A model generated the notes under the pieces. It was not told the origin of the DNA, ran no database searches, and worked only from the letters and a program-made list of their open reading frames with translations. The translations under genes were made by a program, and so were the position numbers. From assembly GCF_016808335.1 (NCBI RefSeq), contig NC_053138.1, positions 53,102,951 to 53,166,950 on the forward strand: a DNA stretch of 64,000 nucleotides, in the 5' to 3' direction. Each line of letters opens with the position of its first letter. The first letter of the stretch is position 1. This document shows, in pieces, positions 23,059 through 34,883 of the stretch. The DNA is from Panicum virgatum (Eukaryota; Streptophyta; Magnoliopsida; Poales; Poaceae).

Positions 23059-23739
23059 GTGACGGTGGGCACGAGCGGGACCACGACGGGCTCTTCTTCG
23101 ACCAGCAGCTCCCGCCATCGTACCCGGCCGCGCCGGCGCAGGTCAAGTACCACTCGTTCGGCCTCCGCGCGAACCCCAACCTCTACCTGTCCGGGACCGT
23201 GTGCCTGAGCCTCCTCGACACCTTTGGCGGCGAGGGCCCCGAGCAGTGGTCACCGGCATCCTCAAGTGTCCTCCAGGTCGTCGTCTCCATCCAGGGCCTC
23301 GTGCTCACAGCCCAGCCCTACTACAACGAAGCAGGCTACGCGGCGCAGGTCGGCACGCCGGAGGGCCGCCGCAACGAGCTCCCCTACAGCGAGAGCACCT
23401 ACCTTGTCAACCTCCGCACCATGCTGCACCTCGTCCGCCGGCCGCCGGCAGGCTTTGAGGCGTTCGTTGTGGAACACTTCCGCCGCCGGGGGCGGCACGC
23501 CCTCCGCGCCTGCGAGTCGTACCTGCAGGAAGCTTGCCCCGTCGATCGGCACGCTTGACGGCGACGCCCGTGCTACCGAGGTGAGCAGGCAACGGTCATG
23601 CTCGATGGGGTTCAGGCTAGCGCTCGTCAAGCTTGTCCCGATGCTTGTTGCTGCGTTCCCTGGCATTGGTGCCCAAGGGTGTGACGAGTTTGGTCGGCTT
23701 CAGGTGCCACCACTGTGTACTGATGCCAGTATCTCGTAG

Positions 23740-24189
23740 GATTATTAGTTATTAGTTATTAGACATAAGTACTTCTTAATATTCGTCCGTGATTTATTTA
23801 TTGCTATCTGCATTCTTAAATGCATGACACCGTTGATTTTTCTCGTTTGTTTGATTTATATTTCACCTTTTCTATTCCATTAATCCCTACCTATTATTTC
23901 TAAAGCATGTAACAATTCCACCACAAATTTTTATTTGGTCCAATATTACGTATCACCGACCGGTAAAACCAAATCTTATATAATATGTAAGAAACAAACA
24001 ACGACATTATTATATCATAACCTAAGCAGACACAAATATATACAATGAAAACGTGAAAACATAACAAAATCTATGTCAAAGATAAATCATCACGGAAAAG
24101 AAAAATCAGGCTGGACAAAAAAACAAATATGCCAAATATATTTCTATGTATATCAAGTATAAATTCTGGAAACTAGAAATATAACTTGA
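23740..24189. other. Post-E2 AT-rich sequence
   Basis: About 450 bp after the last E2 stop, AT-rich with a short TTATTAGTTATTAG repeat. It could be the former 3' UTR and flank; no gene or element is recognised. Confidence 0.4.
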
Positions 24190-24720
24190 CACTACCGGAA
24201 TCGGGCTCTTTGCTGTGTGCTTTCTATCGGGCACACATCAACCTTTTTGTCATGTGCACACACGGCCATGCTTTGCTGTGTGTTTTTTTTTTGCATACGG
24301 CAAAGTAATAAAATTGCCATGTGTTTTTCACACGGCAAAGTAATAAATCTTTTTTCTCTTCTCATCTTGAAATTTTTTCTACTCTTTACATACAACTTGT
24401 GGTACTCCATATTAAAATTTAGTACATTTTTGTATCTATTTGCTATATTTAACTAATTAATTGCATTTTAAACATTTTTTTGAATCAAGTCAAATAAATT
24501 AGAACTGCAAGTGATTCATATAACATAACAAAATGAGTGAAAAAATGATATTCATGTTATTTAACCTAGTTTGAGGCCTTACCTATCAAATGAAAAGAAT
24601 TTTCGAACATCTTGTCCAGAAAACACGACCACGAATGTGTGCCCGAATCGTTTTAAAATTCTATAAAAAGCAAATGAAGTCTGAAAATCTTAAGATTTTT
24701 CATGATTTCATACGCTGTAT
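24190..24720 (+). mobile_element. CACTA transposon, left end only
   Basis: The sequence begins CACTACCGGAATCGGGCTC at 24190, followed by TTTGCTGTGTGC and CACACGGCAAAG-type subterminal repeats to about 24345, then AT-rich noncoding sequence. The repeats match those of the element ending at 3596. No matching TAGTG end was found to the right; the element appears truncated near 24720 by retrotransposon sequence. Confidence 0.75.
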
Positions 24721-25720
24721 GAAACGAACCGGCTTTCCGTAAGGATAACCCGACTCCTTTGTATCGGCGTGATAGTCACTGGATCAGTCGCTATCACATA
24801 CAGAATTCATCTCAGGCAGTAATCATTGTCATACCATCATAAACGGTGCATACATGGGTTTAGTTATTACATCATCCGGTGGATATGTAGTACGAATCTC
24901 CCATTACAAGCCCGCTGGGCTAATTGCGAAGCAAACAGAAAGAGTAACGGTAGCTAGGCCACCGGCCAATCTTCATCTTGGGTCTTCTCTGCCACAGGCA
25001 TATCCTTGAGCATAGCACGGCTTCAATCGTACCATCCATCATCGTTGTTGTCAAACTCCGAGTCGGATCCTGCATCTTACCAAGCTATCCCTAAGAATGG
25101 GATAGGTTCACGTCACCATCCGCATGCAGCGTATAGGTGGATGCATAAGGGATAAAATATGGACAAAGGAAAGGCTAGGTCTTCCTATGCAAGCAGCAAG
25201 CAATATATAAGTCATTCATAACTCCTTGACGCGGGCCATTCCGGTATCCCGGACTCCCGGTCATATCTGTTTTCCGCTAAGATACAACCCATCTCTAAAT
25301 CGGTGCGAGAACTCCATCTCCTGGTAGTTGGCTGCTATCCGAGCACGTCAACTTCTCTGGGTAGTCGACTGGAAACATCTCCCTGAGGGTCTCCAGGCTT
25401 TCCAAAATCTCCGGGGTCTCAACTAGTGGCGCAAGCTCTCGTACGGGCAGCGGTGCAAGTGTAGCTCCGTAGGGATCAGCTGGAAGTCCTCGAGAATCTC
25501 TAGCTGACTCTCCTCTGGTAGATGACTCCGTAAGCTCCGAAGCTCTCCCACTCTCATAGCATCTAACAACTTCCAAGTCTCCTCCATTTCATCGAGCGCA
25601 TCGAACGCTTCTGGGATCCACCACCCTGGCAGCTGCCCAGGTTTGGAGCCCATCGAGTGCTTCGAGTAGTCTTTCGAGTACTTCCTTGGCTGCATCGAGG
25701 CTATGAGGTGCTCAAGCCCC
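24720..25720 (-). other. LTR-retrotransposon remnant of uncertain family
   Basis: 24720-25290 has the texture of a gypsy LTR on the minus strand but no identified terminus. 25295-25695 holds two overlapping minus-strand frames with a weakly gag-like, charged composition (PEILESLETLREMFPVDYPEK and a WWIPEAFDALDEMEETWKLL block). I could not assign either part. It may be the eroded 3' end of the Tat-type element or a separate fragment. Confidence 0.35.
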
Positions 25721-26125
25721 GGATCCTTTCCTTCATATGTGGTGCGTGATGTACTCGCACTCCATATGGAGTAGCCCCGAGCCTTAGGTTGAACTGAAGG
25801 ATCAGGCTGAGGGTCATCTTTGTCTTCTGGGTCTTTCGAATCTTCATTTGAAATTCAAATCGTCTTTCAAAAAAAGTTGCTATTTATGATACGCATCCCG
25901 TAGTCCCCGAGCCTTGACTTGAAATCCCTTGATTTAGGGTTAAGGTTCCAAAATCGAGGCGTTCTTTTGGAGTGTAACCTTTGAACTTCCTGATATTTTC
26001 ATAAATGCCACTAGCTTGGTAACTGTGCCAAACCGATCTAGGTCTTTTCACTTGCTCTTGCCTCTGCTAATCTCAAATCGTCATCCCTCGAGCATATGCG
26101 TGAGAAGAGGCTCGTTACTTTCTAG

Positions 26126-28384
26126 ATGGCGCCGAAGAAGTCCAAGCGCCAAGGATCCGAGAAGGAGGCGACGATTGCTGATGGTTGGAAGAAAAGTAAG
26201 TTGTCGGATCCCGAGATCTCGTCTCTTGTCAGTCGTCGGCTCCTTCGTCCTAGGGCTTTTGTTCAGTGGCATTCGCCGAGGGGCATGCCAGGCCTTTTGA
26301 GGGGGTTGCCGAGACTGTTGTGTTTAAGGCGTTCGTTGAGCGCGGATTGGCGATTCCGGTCTGTGATTTCTTTCGGGGTCTTCTTTTTTACTGGGGAATC
26401 CAACTTCACCATCTAAATCCCAATTCAATTCTCCACATTGCTATTTTTGTTCACTTGTGTGAGGCTTTCCTTGGGATTTATCCCCACTTCGATATCTTTA
26501 AGAGTCTATTCTTTCTGAATCTGTACCCGAACTTTAGAAATGTTGCCACCGTTGGGGGTGCCAATCTTGAGCTTCGACCTGAAATGGTGGGGAGGTACAT
26601 ATACTCCTCTCTGTCTGATTGGTGGCTGGAAGGCCGAGTGGTTTTACATCGACAATCATGCGCCGGCGCTTCCTAACAGAGTTCTCAGGCCACCCAAACG
26701 GTGTCAAGAATGGTTCAACCATGGGGTTATTCCGGTTCAAGAAGAGGAACTGCTTGAGAAGATTGCTGTTCTGAAGAATAAGGGAGTAACCGGTGCGACA
26801 GTTGTTTTTTCCTGGCTTGGGAGACAGATTCAACCCCTGCAGAAGCGTTGCAATGCTAGGTTCGAGTACTCTGGTTTAGAAGATCCTTCTAGGTTTTCTT
26901 CAGAGAAAATTCATCCGGATGAAGCTATGGCGCTTCTGTATAGCATATTTGAGGGAGTGGATGCTGAGCCAGAAATCCCTAAACTGTATCGTCATAAGAA
27001 TCCGCCAAATCCGGTAATTTTCTTAATCTTCGGGTGGTTTTTCCCTTGTTTGGTGCCTGTGGGCTGAATATTGTTTGTCTTGCTGAATGAATTGCTTGTG
27101 TTTCGGATTGATGCCCCGCTACCCCAGATTTTTCGTCTGCTTCATCAAATGCCGAGTTCTCAGCAGCCGGCTATTGATTCTCATCCGGATCCAGCTGATC
27201 TAGCCGCATTGTCAGATATCGATTCTGATGATGATGATGCTACCCTTGTAGAAGGTGTGATGGGTAAAGCTGGGGATGTCGGGTCCTTGGACCGAAATAG
27301 GAGTCCTCAGCCCGAAGCCGGCACTACTTGTTCCAAAAAGCTGAGGACAACTGTGCACAAGAGGAGGGCTAGCGGTCATATCAGGTTACCAATCGAGTAA
27401 TTTGGTCCAGTTTGTCTGATGCGGTTGAGCTTGGTGCCTGATATCTTTGTATCTGTTGTAGCTCTGGATTCTTGCTTAAGCGAAGGCGATTAGCTGAGGA
27501 TGGTCCTACTACTGGTACTGCCATTCTTTCTTATGTGCGGGGATCGTTAGCCAACTGGTGAAGCGGCAACGCAACCCTCGGAAGAGATCCCAACTAGTGA
27601 GCCAATCATACCACCTTATAATGGTTCGAGAATTCTTCCGATTGCTCGACTGCTTCACGAAGAAAAACCAATAGTTGCTTTGGCTGATCTTGAAGGAGAG
27701 GGAGAGTCGAGTGGTGACTTTGTGGAAGAGATCACAACATCCCCTCCACCATTTGAATATTATCATGGTGAAGATCTTGAAGATGATCCGCAGCTGATGC
27801 TTGGGAATTTGAAGAAATTCCAGGCTAGTGTCCGTGAATTCACCAGGTTTTCTGTGCTAAGTACTGTATTCGAGTACTTTTCCTTCTGTACATGCTTTTG
27901 ATTTTGGGGCTAATTGGGATTTGTTATGCAGCAAATGGCCAATCGCACATATCTGAAGTCACAAAAGCTGAAGGAGACGACCGTGGATCGTCAAAGGATC
28001 AATCTCCCTTTTGTCTTGTTGTGGCTTTCTCTTGTTTGGTCGCCTAGATGTTGATGTTTTGCTGTGTTGTAATCGACAGATGGGACCGAGAACCACCAGA
28101 AGGAGCTACAGGAGCTCAAGATGGCTGCTCAAGCAGTAGTCGAGTCGTTAGATGTAGTCGACGACTCCAGCAATAGCTTGGTTGAGCGGCTGCAAAAGAT
28201 TCCTTAGAAGATCGTTGACTACTTGGCCAAGAGTTCTAGGAACTGTGTAGCACAGGCTCTAGGACTTGTTAAGTCTTATTGGCCTTCAGCGAAGATCTCC
28301 CATCTTGGGGATGGCATGTGTGCCAGATGTGACCATGGCCAGTTCGTCAAATATATTGAGGAAGCTGAGCCAATGGCTGATTAG
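26126..28384 (+). pseudogene. Antisense extra gene of Tat element (PF04195 'putative gypsy type transposon' domain)
   Basis: The ATG at 26126 opens MAPKKSKRQGSEKEA, a typical N-terminus. After a frame change near 26260 comes the PF04195 signature: FEGVAETVVFKAFVERGLAI, CDFFRGLLFYWGIQLHHLNP and NSILHIAIFVHLCEAFLGI. A second shift near 26610 joins LSDW to WKAEWFYIDNHAPALP. Later blocks at 27120-27400 and 27660-27860 are acidic, and the region to the TAG at 28382 is helical and Glu/Lys-rich. It is transcribed opposite to pol, between integrase and the missing 3' LTR, the position of gene23-like frames of maize Grande elements. Its role in the family is unknown. Two frameshifts and several stops make it nonfunctional. 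Upstream (25775, 25902) the GTAGTCCCCGAGCC motif typical of these promoters occurs twice in diverged form. Confidence 0.78.
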
Positions 28385-28562
28385 ATTGTAAAGATGATAG
28401 AACAGTAGGATGTACTGTATCTTCTGATTGCCATGTAAATATGACATGTCACTATACGAGTTATCCTAATTCTTTCGGGAAACCTTGCCTGAGCAATAAG
28501 GAATTGTGAAGTGGATGTTCTGTATATCCCTCGTGTAGACGTTAGATAACTTGTCTCTTAGC

Positions 28563-29182
28563 CTGACTACTCGATAGGCCGTGCCTTTGACTTTGACTGA
28601 TCATAGAAAGGTTCATAGTCGAGATAGCTGATGGAGTAACGACTCCTGAAGAAGATAGTGAACTTGTCTCTAGGGCCACAGAGAGCATGTTTCTTAGCCC
28701 GACTACTCGATAGGCCGTGCCTTTGACTTTGACTTAACAAAGAAAGGTTGGTAGTCGAAGTAGCCGATGGAGTAACGACTCCTGAAGAAGGTAGAGAACT
28801 TGTCTCTAGGGCCGCGGAGAGCATGTCTCTTAGCCCGACTACTCGATAGGCCGTGCCTTTGACTTTAACTTAACAAAGAAAGGTTGGTAGTCGAAGTAGC
28901 CGATGGAGTGATGACTCCTGGAGAGGGTAGAGAACTTGTCTCTAGGGCCACGGAGAGCATTTCTCTTAGCCCGACTACACGATAGGTCGTGCCTTTGACT
29001 TTGACTTAACAAAGAAAGGTTGGTAGTTGAAGTAGCCGATGGAGTGATGACTCCAGGAGAGGGTAGAGAACATTTGTCTAGGGCCGCGGAGTGCATGTCT
29101 CTTAGCCCGACTACTCGATAGGCCGTGCCTTTGACTTTGACTTAACAAAGAAAGGTTGGTAGTCGAAGTAGCCAATAGAGCC
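28563..29182. repeat. 136-bp tandem repeat in the Tat 3' region
   Basis: The phrase TCGATAGGCCGTGCC recurs at 28571, 28707, 28843, 28979 (diverged) and 29115, an exact 136-bp period each time: four full copies and one partial. Each unit includes TTGACTTAACAAAGAAAGG, GTAGTCGAAGTAGCCGATGG and a GAACTTGTCTCTAGGGCC block. Tandem arrays between pol and the 3' LTR are common in Tat/Ogre elements and can seed satellite DNA. Repeated minus-strand frames across the block are by-products. Confidence 0.93.
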
Positions 29183-29189
29183 GGAGCTG

Positions 29190-31616
29190 ACGGACATCCT
29201 TGATCTGAATTCCAAAACTGTGTCTCTTTATCAAAATTTCAAATCCAGAGAAGTGCTTGCTAACAGCTTATGGATAGAACTTCGGCAGATGCTCGATGTT
29301 CCATGAGTTAGGGACTTCGAGTCCGTCCGAGTATATCAGTCGATAGGAGCCTAGTCCTGTGACCTTGGAGATGATGAAAGGTCCTTCCCATCACGAGTTG
29401 AGTTTGTGCAGGCCTGTTTCATCTTGGATTCTGTGAAGGACCATATCTCCTATGTTGAAAGACCTTGTTTGAATGTTGTGGTCGTGATATCATCGCATGT
29501 TCTGGAGATATCGAGTAGATCGTAGTAAAGCATTGCATCTCATCTCGTCGAGTGAGTCCAGCTCTATTTGACGGCTGTCATCTCCTTCTGTTGTGTCGTA
29601 CATCTCTAGTCGAGGTGACTTCCACATGATGTCGGCTGGCAGTATTGCTTCAGAGCCATATACTAGGAAGAAAGGAGTTTGTCCAGTAGCCTTGCTAGGT
29701 TTAGTGCGCAGCCCCCAGATTATCATTGGTAGTTCTGCAAGCCATTTGCATCTCTTTTTGCTTGTGGAATCGAAGATCCTGTTCTTTAGTCCATCAATTA
29801 TCAGTCTGTTGATGCGTTCTACTTGACCATTGGCTCTTGGATGCGCGACTGATACATATTTGAGGAGTCCTCGCAATAATCCCAGAATTTTTGTGAAGTG
29901 AAATTTGATCCTAGATCGGTTATAATGGGATTGGGAAATCCAAATCTGTGGAGTATTTCCCTAATGAACTCTACTGCCCGATCTGACGAAATTTTCATGA
30001 TTGGCTTGACTTCAATCCATTTAGAAAACTTGTCGACTGCCACCAATATGTGTGTAAAACCTCCTGGTGTTGTGGGTAGTGGTCCGATCATGTCCAGGCT
30101 CCAGCAGGCGAACCACCAAGACGGAGGTATGGTGATCAAGTTGTGAGCAGGAAAGTGATTCTGTTTGGCAAAGTACTGGCATCCTTGACACCGTCTGATG
30201 AGTGCTTCTGCATCTGATAACACTGTTGGCCAGTAAAATCCAGATCTGAAGACTTTGCAAACCAAAGTACGTGAAGTTGCGTGGTTTCCACATGTGCCTT
30301 CATGAGCTTCTTGTAGAATCTCTTTTCCTTCTTCTGTTGTGACACATTTCATGAGGACACTGGATCCTGCGCCTCGTTTGTAGAGCTTATCGTCGATGAG
30401 GACGTAGTTCTTGCTACGACGCATGATGCGTATTGCTTCTGCGTCGTCCTTTTTAATTCCCGGAGGAAGTACTTGATTCATGATGTAGTCGATGAATGTA
30501 GCACGCTAGTTGACTTCGATCATCATGACCTCTTGACTAGTTTCTTGAGGAGCTGAGTCGACTTCCATTGGGGTGGAAGTGTTGATTGAAGGGTGATATA
30601 GCTCATGGACGAAGACCCCTGGAGGGACTTCTGCTCTGTTGGAACCAAGTTTTGACAGGACATCGGCTGCAACGTTGTTCTCACAGATGACGTGATCGAT
30701 CTCCAGTCCTGAAAACTTATTTTCGAGCTTCCTAATTTCCGCGACGTAGGCATCCATGGTTTTTTTGTTGATATCCCACTCCTTGTTTACTTGCTGGACC
30801 ACAAGGAGGGAATCTCCATGGACGAGTAGTCACTTGATGCCAAGGGATATAGCCAGTCGAAGGCCATGCAAAAGGGCTTCGTATTCTGCTTCATTGTTGG
30901 AAACTTCGAAGAGGATTTGGAAAATGTACTTGAGTTGTTCACCTCTTGGGGAGATGAAGAGTACGCCTGCTCCTCCTCCGCCTAGCTTGAGTGAACCGTC
31001 GAAGTACATGGTCCAATGTTCTGGGATAGAAGCTAGAGTTGGGACTTGATTCTCTCTCCATTCAGCCAGAAAATCGACTAGTGCTTGAGACTTGATTGCT
31101 GTTCTTTGCTTGAAGTGCAGATCGAGTGATCCTAGTTCCACTGCCCACTTGGAAATGCGTCCAGTTGCATCTCGGTTGTGGAGGATATCACCCAGTGGGA
31201 AGTCGGTGATTACTAAGATATTGTATTCGTCGAAGTAATGACGTAGCTTCCTTGAGGTGATGAGTATTGCGTAGAGGAGTTTCTGAATCGAAGCATATCG
31301 CACCTTCGATTCATAGAGTACTTCGCTGATGAAGTAGACAGGGTGCTGGGCGCCATAGGCGTGCCCTTCTTCTTTGCGTTCTACCACAATTGTCATGCTG
31401 ACGAAGTGTGTGGTAGCCGCATTATAAAGGAGTAGCTCCACTCTGGGCATTGGGGCCGTGAGGATTGGAGGCGACTGGAGGTGTTGCTTGAGTTCTTTGA
31501 GTGCATCGGCTGCTTCTTGAGACCATCGAAACTTATCTTGCTTCTTGAGTAGTTTGAAAAAGGGAAGTCCTCTTTCTCCAAGCCTCGAAAAGAATCTGTT
31601 TAGGGCGGCCATGCAC
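29190..31616 (-). pseudogene. Tat RNase H - archaeal-type RNase H - integrase
   Basis: The minus-strand frame resumes exactly at the Tekay insertion (CMAALNRFFSRLGERG). It gives the reverse-transcriptase-linked RNase H (31611-31060), then a second RNase H-like domain starting WTMYFDGSLKLGGGGAGV, with NNEAEYEALLHGLRLA and a VAADVLSKLGS end near 30650. Integrase follows with the HHCC finger (HEGTCGNHATS ... CQGCQ), the D-D-E core (LDMIGPLPTTPGGFTHILVAVDKFSKW; IITDLGSNF; HPRANGQVERINR) and a C-terminal GLRTKPSKATGQTPFFLVYG block to about 29490. The second RNase H places it in the Tat clade. Frameshifts near 30830, 30500 and 29850 disable it. Integrase C-terminal codons continue to about 29200. 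Confidence 0.87.
31612..31616. repeat. Target-site duplication of the Tekay element, left copy
   Basis: TGCAC directly before the LTR start, identical to 43253-43257. Confidence 0.95.
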
Positions 31617-34600
31617 TGTAACACCCGGTTTATAAAAGAACATAAACCGAGCAATCATATACGTGCCAGGATCAAGTCACACATATATACAATAGAATGA
31701 ACAGTATATCACAGCACATATCACGAATAAGACTTAATAAATTGAAATACGAATGTTATTTATTACATTAACGACAAAATGTCTGATACAGCGGAAGCGA
31801 AGTACAAATACGAATAAAACTCTCCGAAGCTGAGCAGGGCGCCACAGGGACGTCAACTGGGAGACGAACGCCTAGAAGTCATGGTAGCGCTGAGCGAACT
31901 CCCTCGCGTCGGCAGGAACTGAGCAGCAGTAGCGTATCCAAGAGGAAAAAGTAGAGAAGAGGCAAGGGTGAGTACACAACTTGTACTCAACAAGTATAAC
32001 ACAAACTATGAGGCTCTAGGTTGGCTGACTGACTGCATTAGCTTTTAAGTCTTAGCAAAATTTTATTAAAGCTATTTACTACAAGTTGATGAATTACCAT
32101 AAACCCAGTTACATAGTAATTAATCAAGATTAAGCATGTTACTACTGAGAACCAAACCAAAACCACCAAGGTAAACCCCGAAAGGCACCTCCCTCGTCGG
32201 AAGGAGATAACCCCACTAATCAAAAGGAGGATCTGGGCTGCTTATAACCGTGAGCACGGCTAGTATACCAGATTTACACTCTGCAGAGGTTGCACAACTT
32301 TACCCACAAGTCGTGAGCTACGCTAGTTGTTCATCACACTTCCTTAGGTGAGATGACTAGCGACTCACTATGAGGCCTTTACAAAGAATCTCGTTGGTAG
32401 GGAGTAACCGCGAGGGTGGATCGGCGACTATGAAGCAGGTCTAGTGGGCGTCAAGACACGAAGCATAGACGAAACCACTCAGCACGAGGGCCATAGAAGC
32501 TTACCGCCCCTGCCCCGCAGGTAAGTTACTCCAAACCAAAAAGATCTAATTATTACGCCAAGTCTATCCCATTCTAGCCTTGTGGTAGCGCTGTTGTCCC
32601 AGGTTGTCACTCTATGAACCGGTCCTTATGGAGAGTGGCCAACCAAGCACTAAGCACCGTGCTGGCCCCGTAAACCATGTTTCTACAAAACCCATATTTT
32701 AACGAGACGTGAGCCACCCAAGCACGAAGCACAGAGGGCCACTCTCAGAATTAAGTTCAAGTAAACCATTAATCAAATTAATTTAAGAAGGACCAGGCTA
32801 TGTTATAGCACAGTAACCTAGCACAACTAACCAAAATGCAACCCAAAGGTATATATAAAGGATATAAAGTGGCTAGGAAATCCTTATAGGCATACAATAT
32901 TAAAATGCAGTATCAAATTGTATTTAAAGATGATAGGTTGTTCATGTTACACTTGCCTTCCTCGTACTGCTACTGCTGCTGCTCAAAGTGCTCAGAAGAC
33001 GGCTGCTCCTGGTACTGGTACTGGGGCTCCTCAGATGGATCAACGTCTACTCACGAACACATGGCCAAAACAATGCACAAAAATAAGCATACAAGCAAAC
33101 ACTAACAAAAACTAAGAAACAGTACATCAATACATAAAAACAGCAAGAAAAACTAAGCCTAAACTGTTCTACGCATTACAACGATCGCGTGGATATAAAG
33201 AACGCCTAAAACGGAGCTAAAATGCATAATCTAGGCTAAAAACAAGGTTCAGGGACCTATCTGCGAGAAAAACTAAGTTCCAGGGGGTTTTCTGCAAAAA
33301 CCAGGGACTAAAACATAATTAAAGCTTAGACCCAGGGGCTAGCGCATATAAACTAAAGGGCTGGACTGCGGGTTTGAAAATTGGAAAAGTCAGGGGCTAA
33401 AGCGTAAAAGGAAGGGCATACTTGGAAATACTTTTCACCAGAGATGGACTGCGGGTTGATTTCTAATAAACCGAGGGGCTCTTTAACAAAAGAACCAGGG
33501 CGAACCGTTACGTTTGGATCTCGATCGTAGGGTTCAGATCTGGCGGTTCAGATTCAATCAACCTACGATCTAATCTGGGGCGTAGGACTCAAATCGGGCG
33601 GCTCAGAAGACTCGCGGGCGCCGGCGGCGGGGGAAACGCGGAGGCGGGCCGGTTTACCTGCGGCGGCGGAGCTGCACCGAGGTTCTCGCCGGCGAGCGGT
33701 GTTCTGCAGGATTCCGGGGCGACAGACTAACACTCTCTAGCGCAAAAGATACGGGGGAAGGCTGCCAGTGCTCACCGGGCTTGGATAAGAGTAGACGGGC
33801 CGTGCAGGACGTCGGCGTCGCGGACCGGCGGCGAGTCGTGGCGGCGCTCGGGGGAAGTCGCTGCAGACGGGAGATCCGGGCTTCTGGGATCCACTGACCG
33901 GCGCGCGGTGAGGCTGCGAAGGAGTTGCGGGGCTCAGGGCGGCCGGAGTACTAAAGGAACCGAGAGATTTCGACGGCGGCTCTACTCACCGGCTATGGAG
34001 TACGGCGTGATTCCGGTCACTGCAGTTGCCGGGGCCGTGCGCGGAGGCCTGGGAGTTGTTCCTGGCGCCAAGGTGAGGCTCCTGCGCGGCTCTGGAGAGG
34101 ATGCAGTGCAGCGGGGAGGCACGGCCACGGCAGTGCAGGGGAGCGGCAGCTCGGCGGAGCGGAGGAGGCGGCTAGGGTTCGGGTGGCGGCTAGGGCGTGG
34201 ATGACGGGGTACGGGGGAGGCCAGGGCCTACTTATAGGGCGGCGGCCAACCTAGGCGTGCGAGCCCGGGTTTGGAAGGCCGGCATGGACTTCGCCGGAGA
34301 TCGCGGGCGGTTGCGTGGGGGAGACGAAGTAGCTGACGGGCGGGCCCGGGGCGCAGCGAGGGAGGGAGGGACGACGCGGCGCGGGCGCTGGCTGGGGTGC
34401 GGGTGCTGGCTGGTGGGGTCAGGCGTGGGGAGAGCTGGGGGGCGCACGCTGGGCCGGCGTGCGTCGCGGGCCGAGCGGGAGACGGTGGGCCGGGCGGGTG
34501 GAAGCAAATGGGCTGCGGAAAAGAAAGGAGGTGGGTTGGGCCGGTCGGGTTGGGCTGGTGCTGGGTTGACTTTGTTTGTGGGTTTGTTTTCTATTTCTCT

Positions 34601-34847
34601 CTTTCTAATTCTAAATCAATCAAACACATTTGAATTGAAATAAAATTTGAATTCAAACCACACTCAAATAATTAAAACTATGCACCAGCATGAATGCAAC
34701 ACCAAAATTTAAACCTATGATAAAATTTTAATTACTTAAGGAACAAAATTGAATTAAATGCCATACTAAACACAATAAACCTTAGAGATTTAAATAAAGC
34801 CAATTAAATTTTTTAATAAAAGCTGAAATTTAAATTAGGGTGTTACA
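31617..34847 (-). repeat. 3' LTR of the Tekay element (3231 bp)
   Basis: TGTAACACCC to GGGTGTTACA. It carries GGCGGCTAGGG twice around 34165-34195, giving an 18-bp unit absent from the other LTR. GC-rich at 33590-34560 and AT-rich towards 34600-34847. Open frames here recur in the other LTR only because the LTRs are copies. Confidence 0.95.
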
Positions 34848-34864
34848 GACCCTACCCCCTTAAA
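34848..34864 (-). promoter_or_regulatory. Polypurine tract of the Tekay element
   Basis: On the minus strand TTAAGGGGGTAGGGTC lies directly before the 3' LTR start. This is the plus-strand DNA primer position and matches the usual sequence for this clade. Confidence 0.8.
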
Positions 34865-34883
34865 GAAATCTCGTCCCCGAGAT

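Larger units (their letters stand above)
3597..23739 (+). pseudogene. UBE2O/PHO2-class ubiquitin-conjugating enzyme (E2) gene, 5'-truncated and split by transposons
   Basis: Exon pieces of one plant E2 gene are spread over 20 kb. 3597-3680 encodes a DLSWVGHIVD...VKWGDGNTSKV block (SH3-like region of large E2s). After an intron, 3765-4074 encodes EIALVKRKSIREILQELGDW plus an acidic tail. 4167-4551 encodes GRVGKIIQAVIR and HFDVVQSPQDHHYLD; a TAA at about 4411 and a frame change lie between them. 5613-5679 (RKWIKRVQKKWAILE) and 5794-5848 (DTIYLRAFEDRMDLLRAV) start the UBC fold. The rest of the UBC domain resumes at 23062 with HDGLFFDQQLPPSYP, the NPNLYLSGTVCLSLL active-site loop (catalytic Cys codon 23202-23204) and LVLTAQPYYNEAGY. 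A further frameshift near 23530-23555 separates the C-terminal helices, which end at TAG 23739. It can no longer make an enzyme. Whether it is a UBC23/24 orthologue or a relative is not settled. Confidence 0.87.

Noticed and set aside
28567..29175. Repeated minus-strand frames with near-identical peptides, briefly considered a repeat protein
   Set aside because: They come from the 136-bp tandem repeat, whose period is not a multiple of three.
28563..29182. CRISPR-like array
   Set aside because: Units are contiguous tandem repeats without spacers and the genome is a plant's.
33908..34643. Arg/Gly-rich frames that recur at 42332-42974, looking like a conserved protein
   Set aside because: They lie in the two LTR copies of one element; conservation reflects LTR duplication, not selection.
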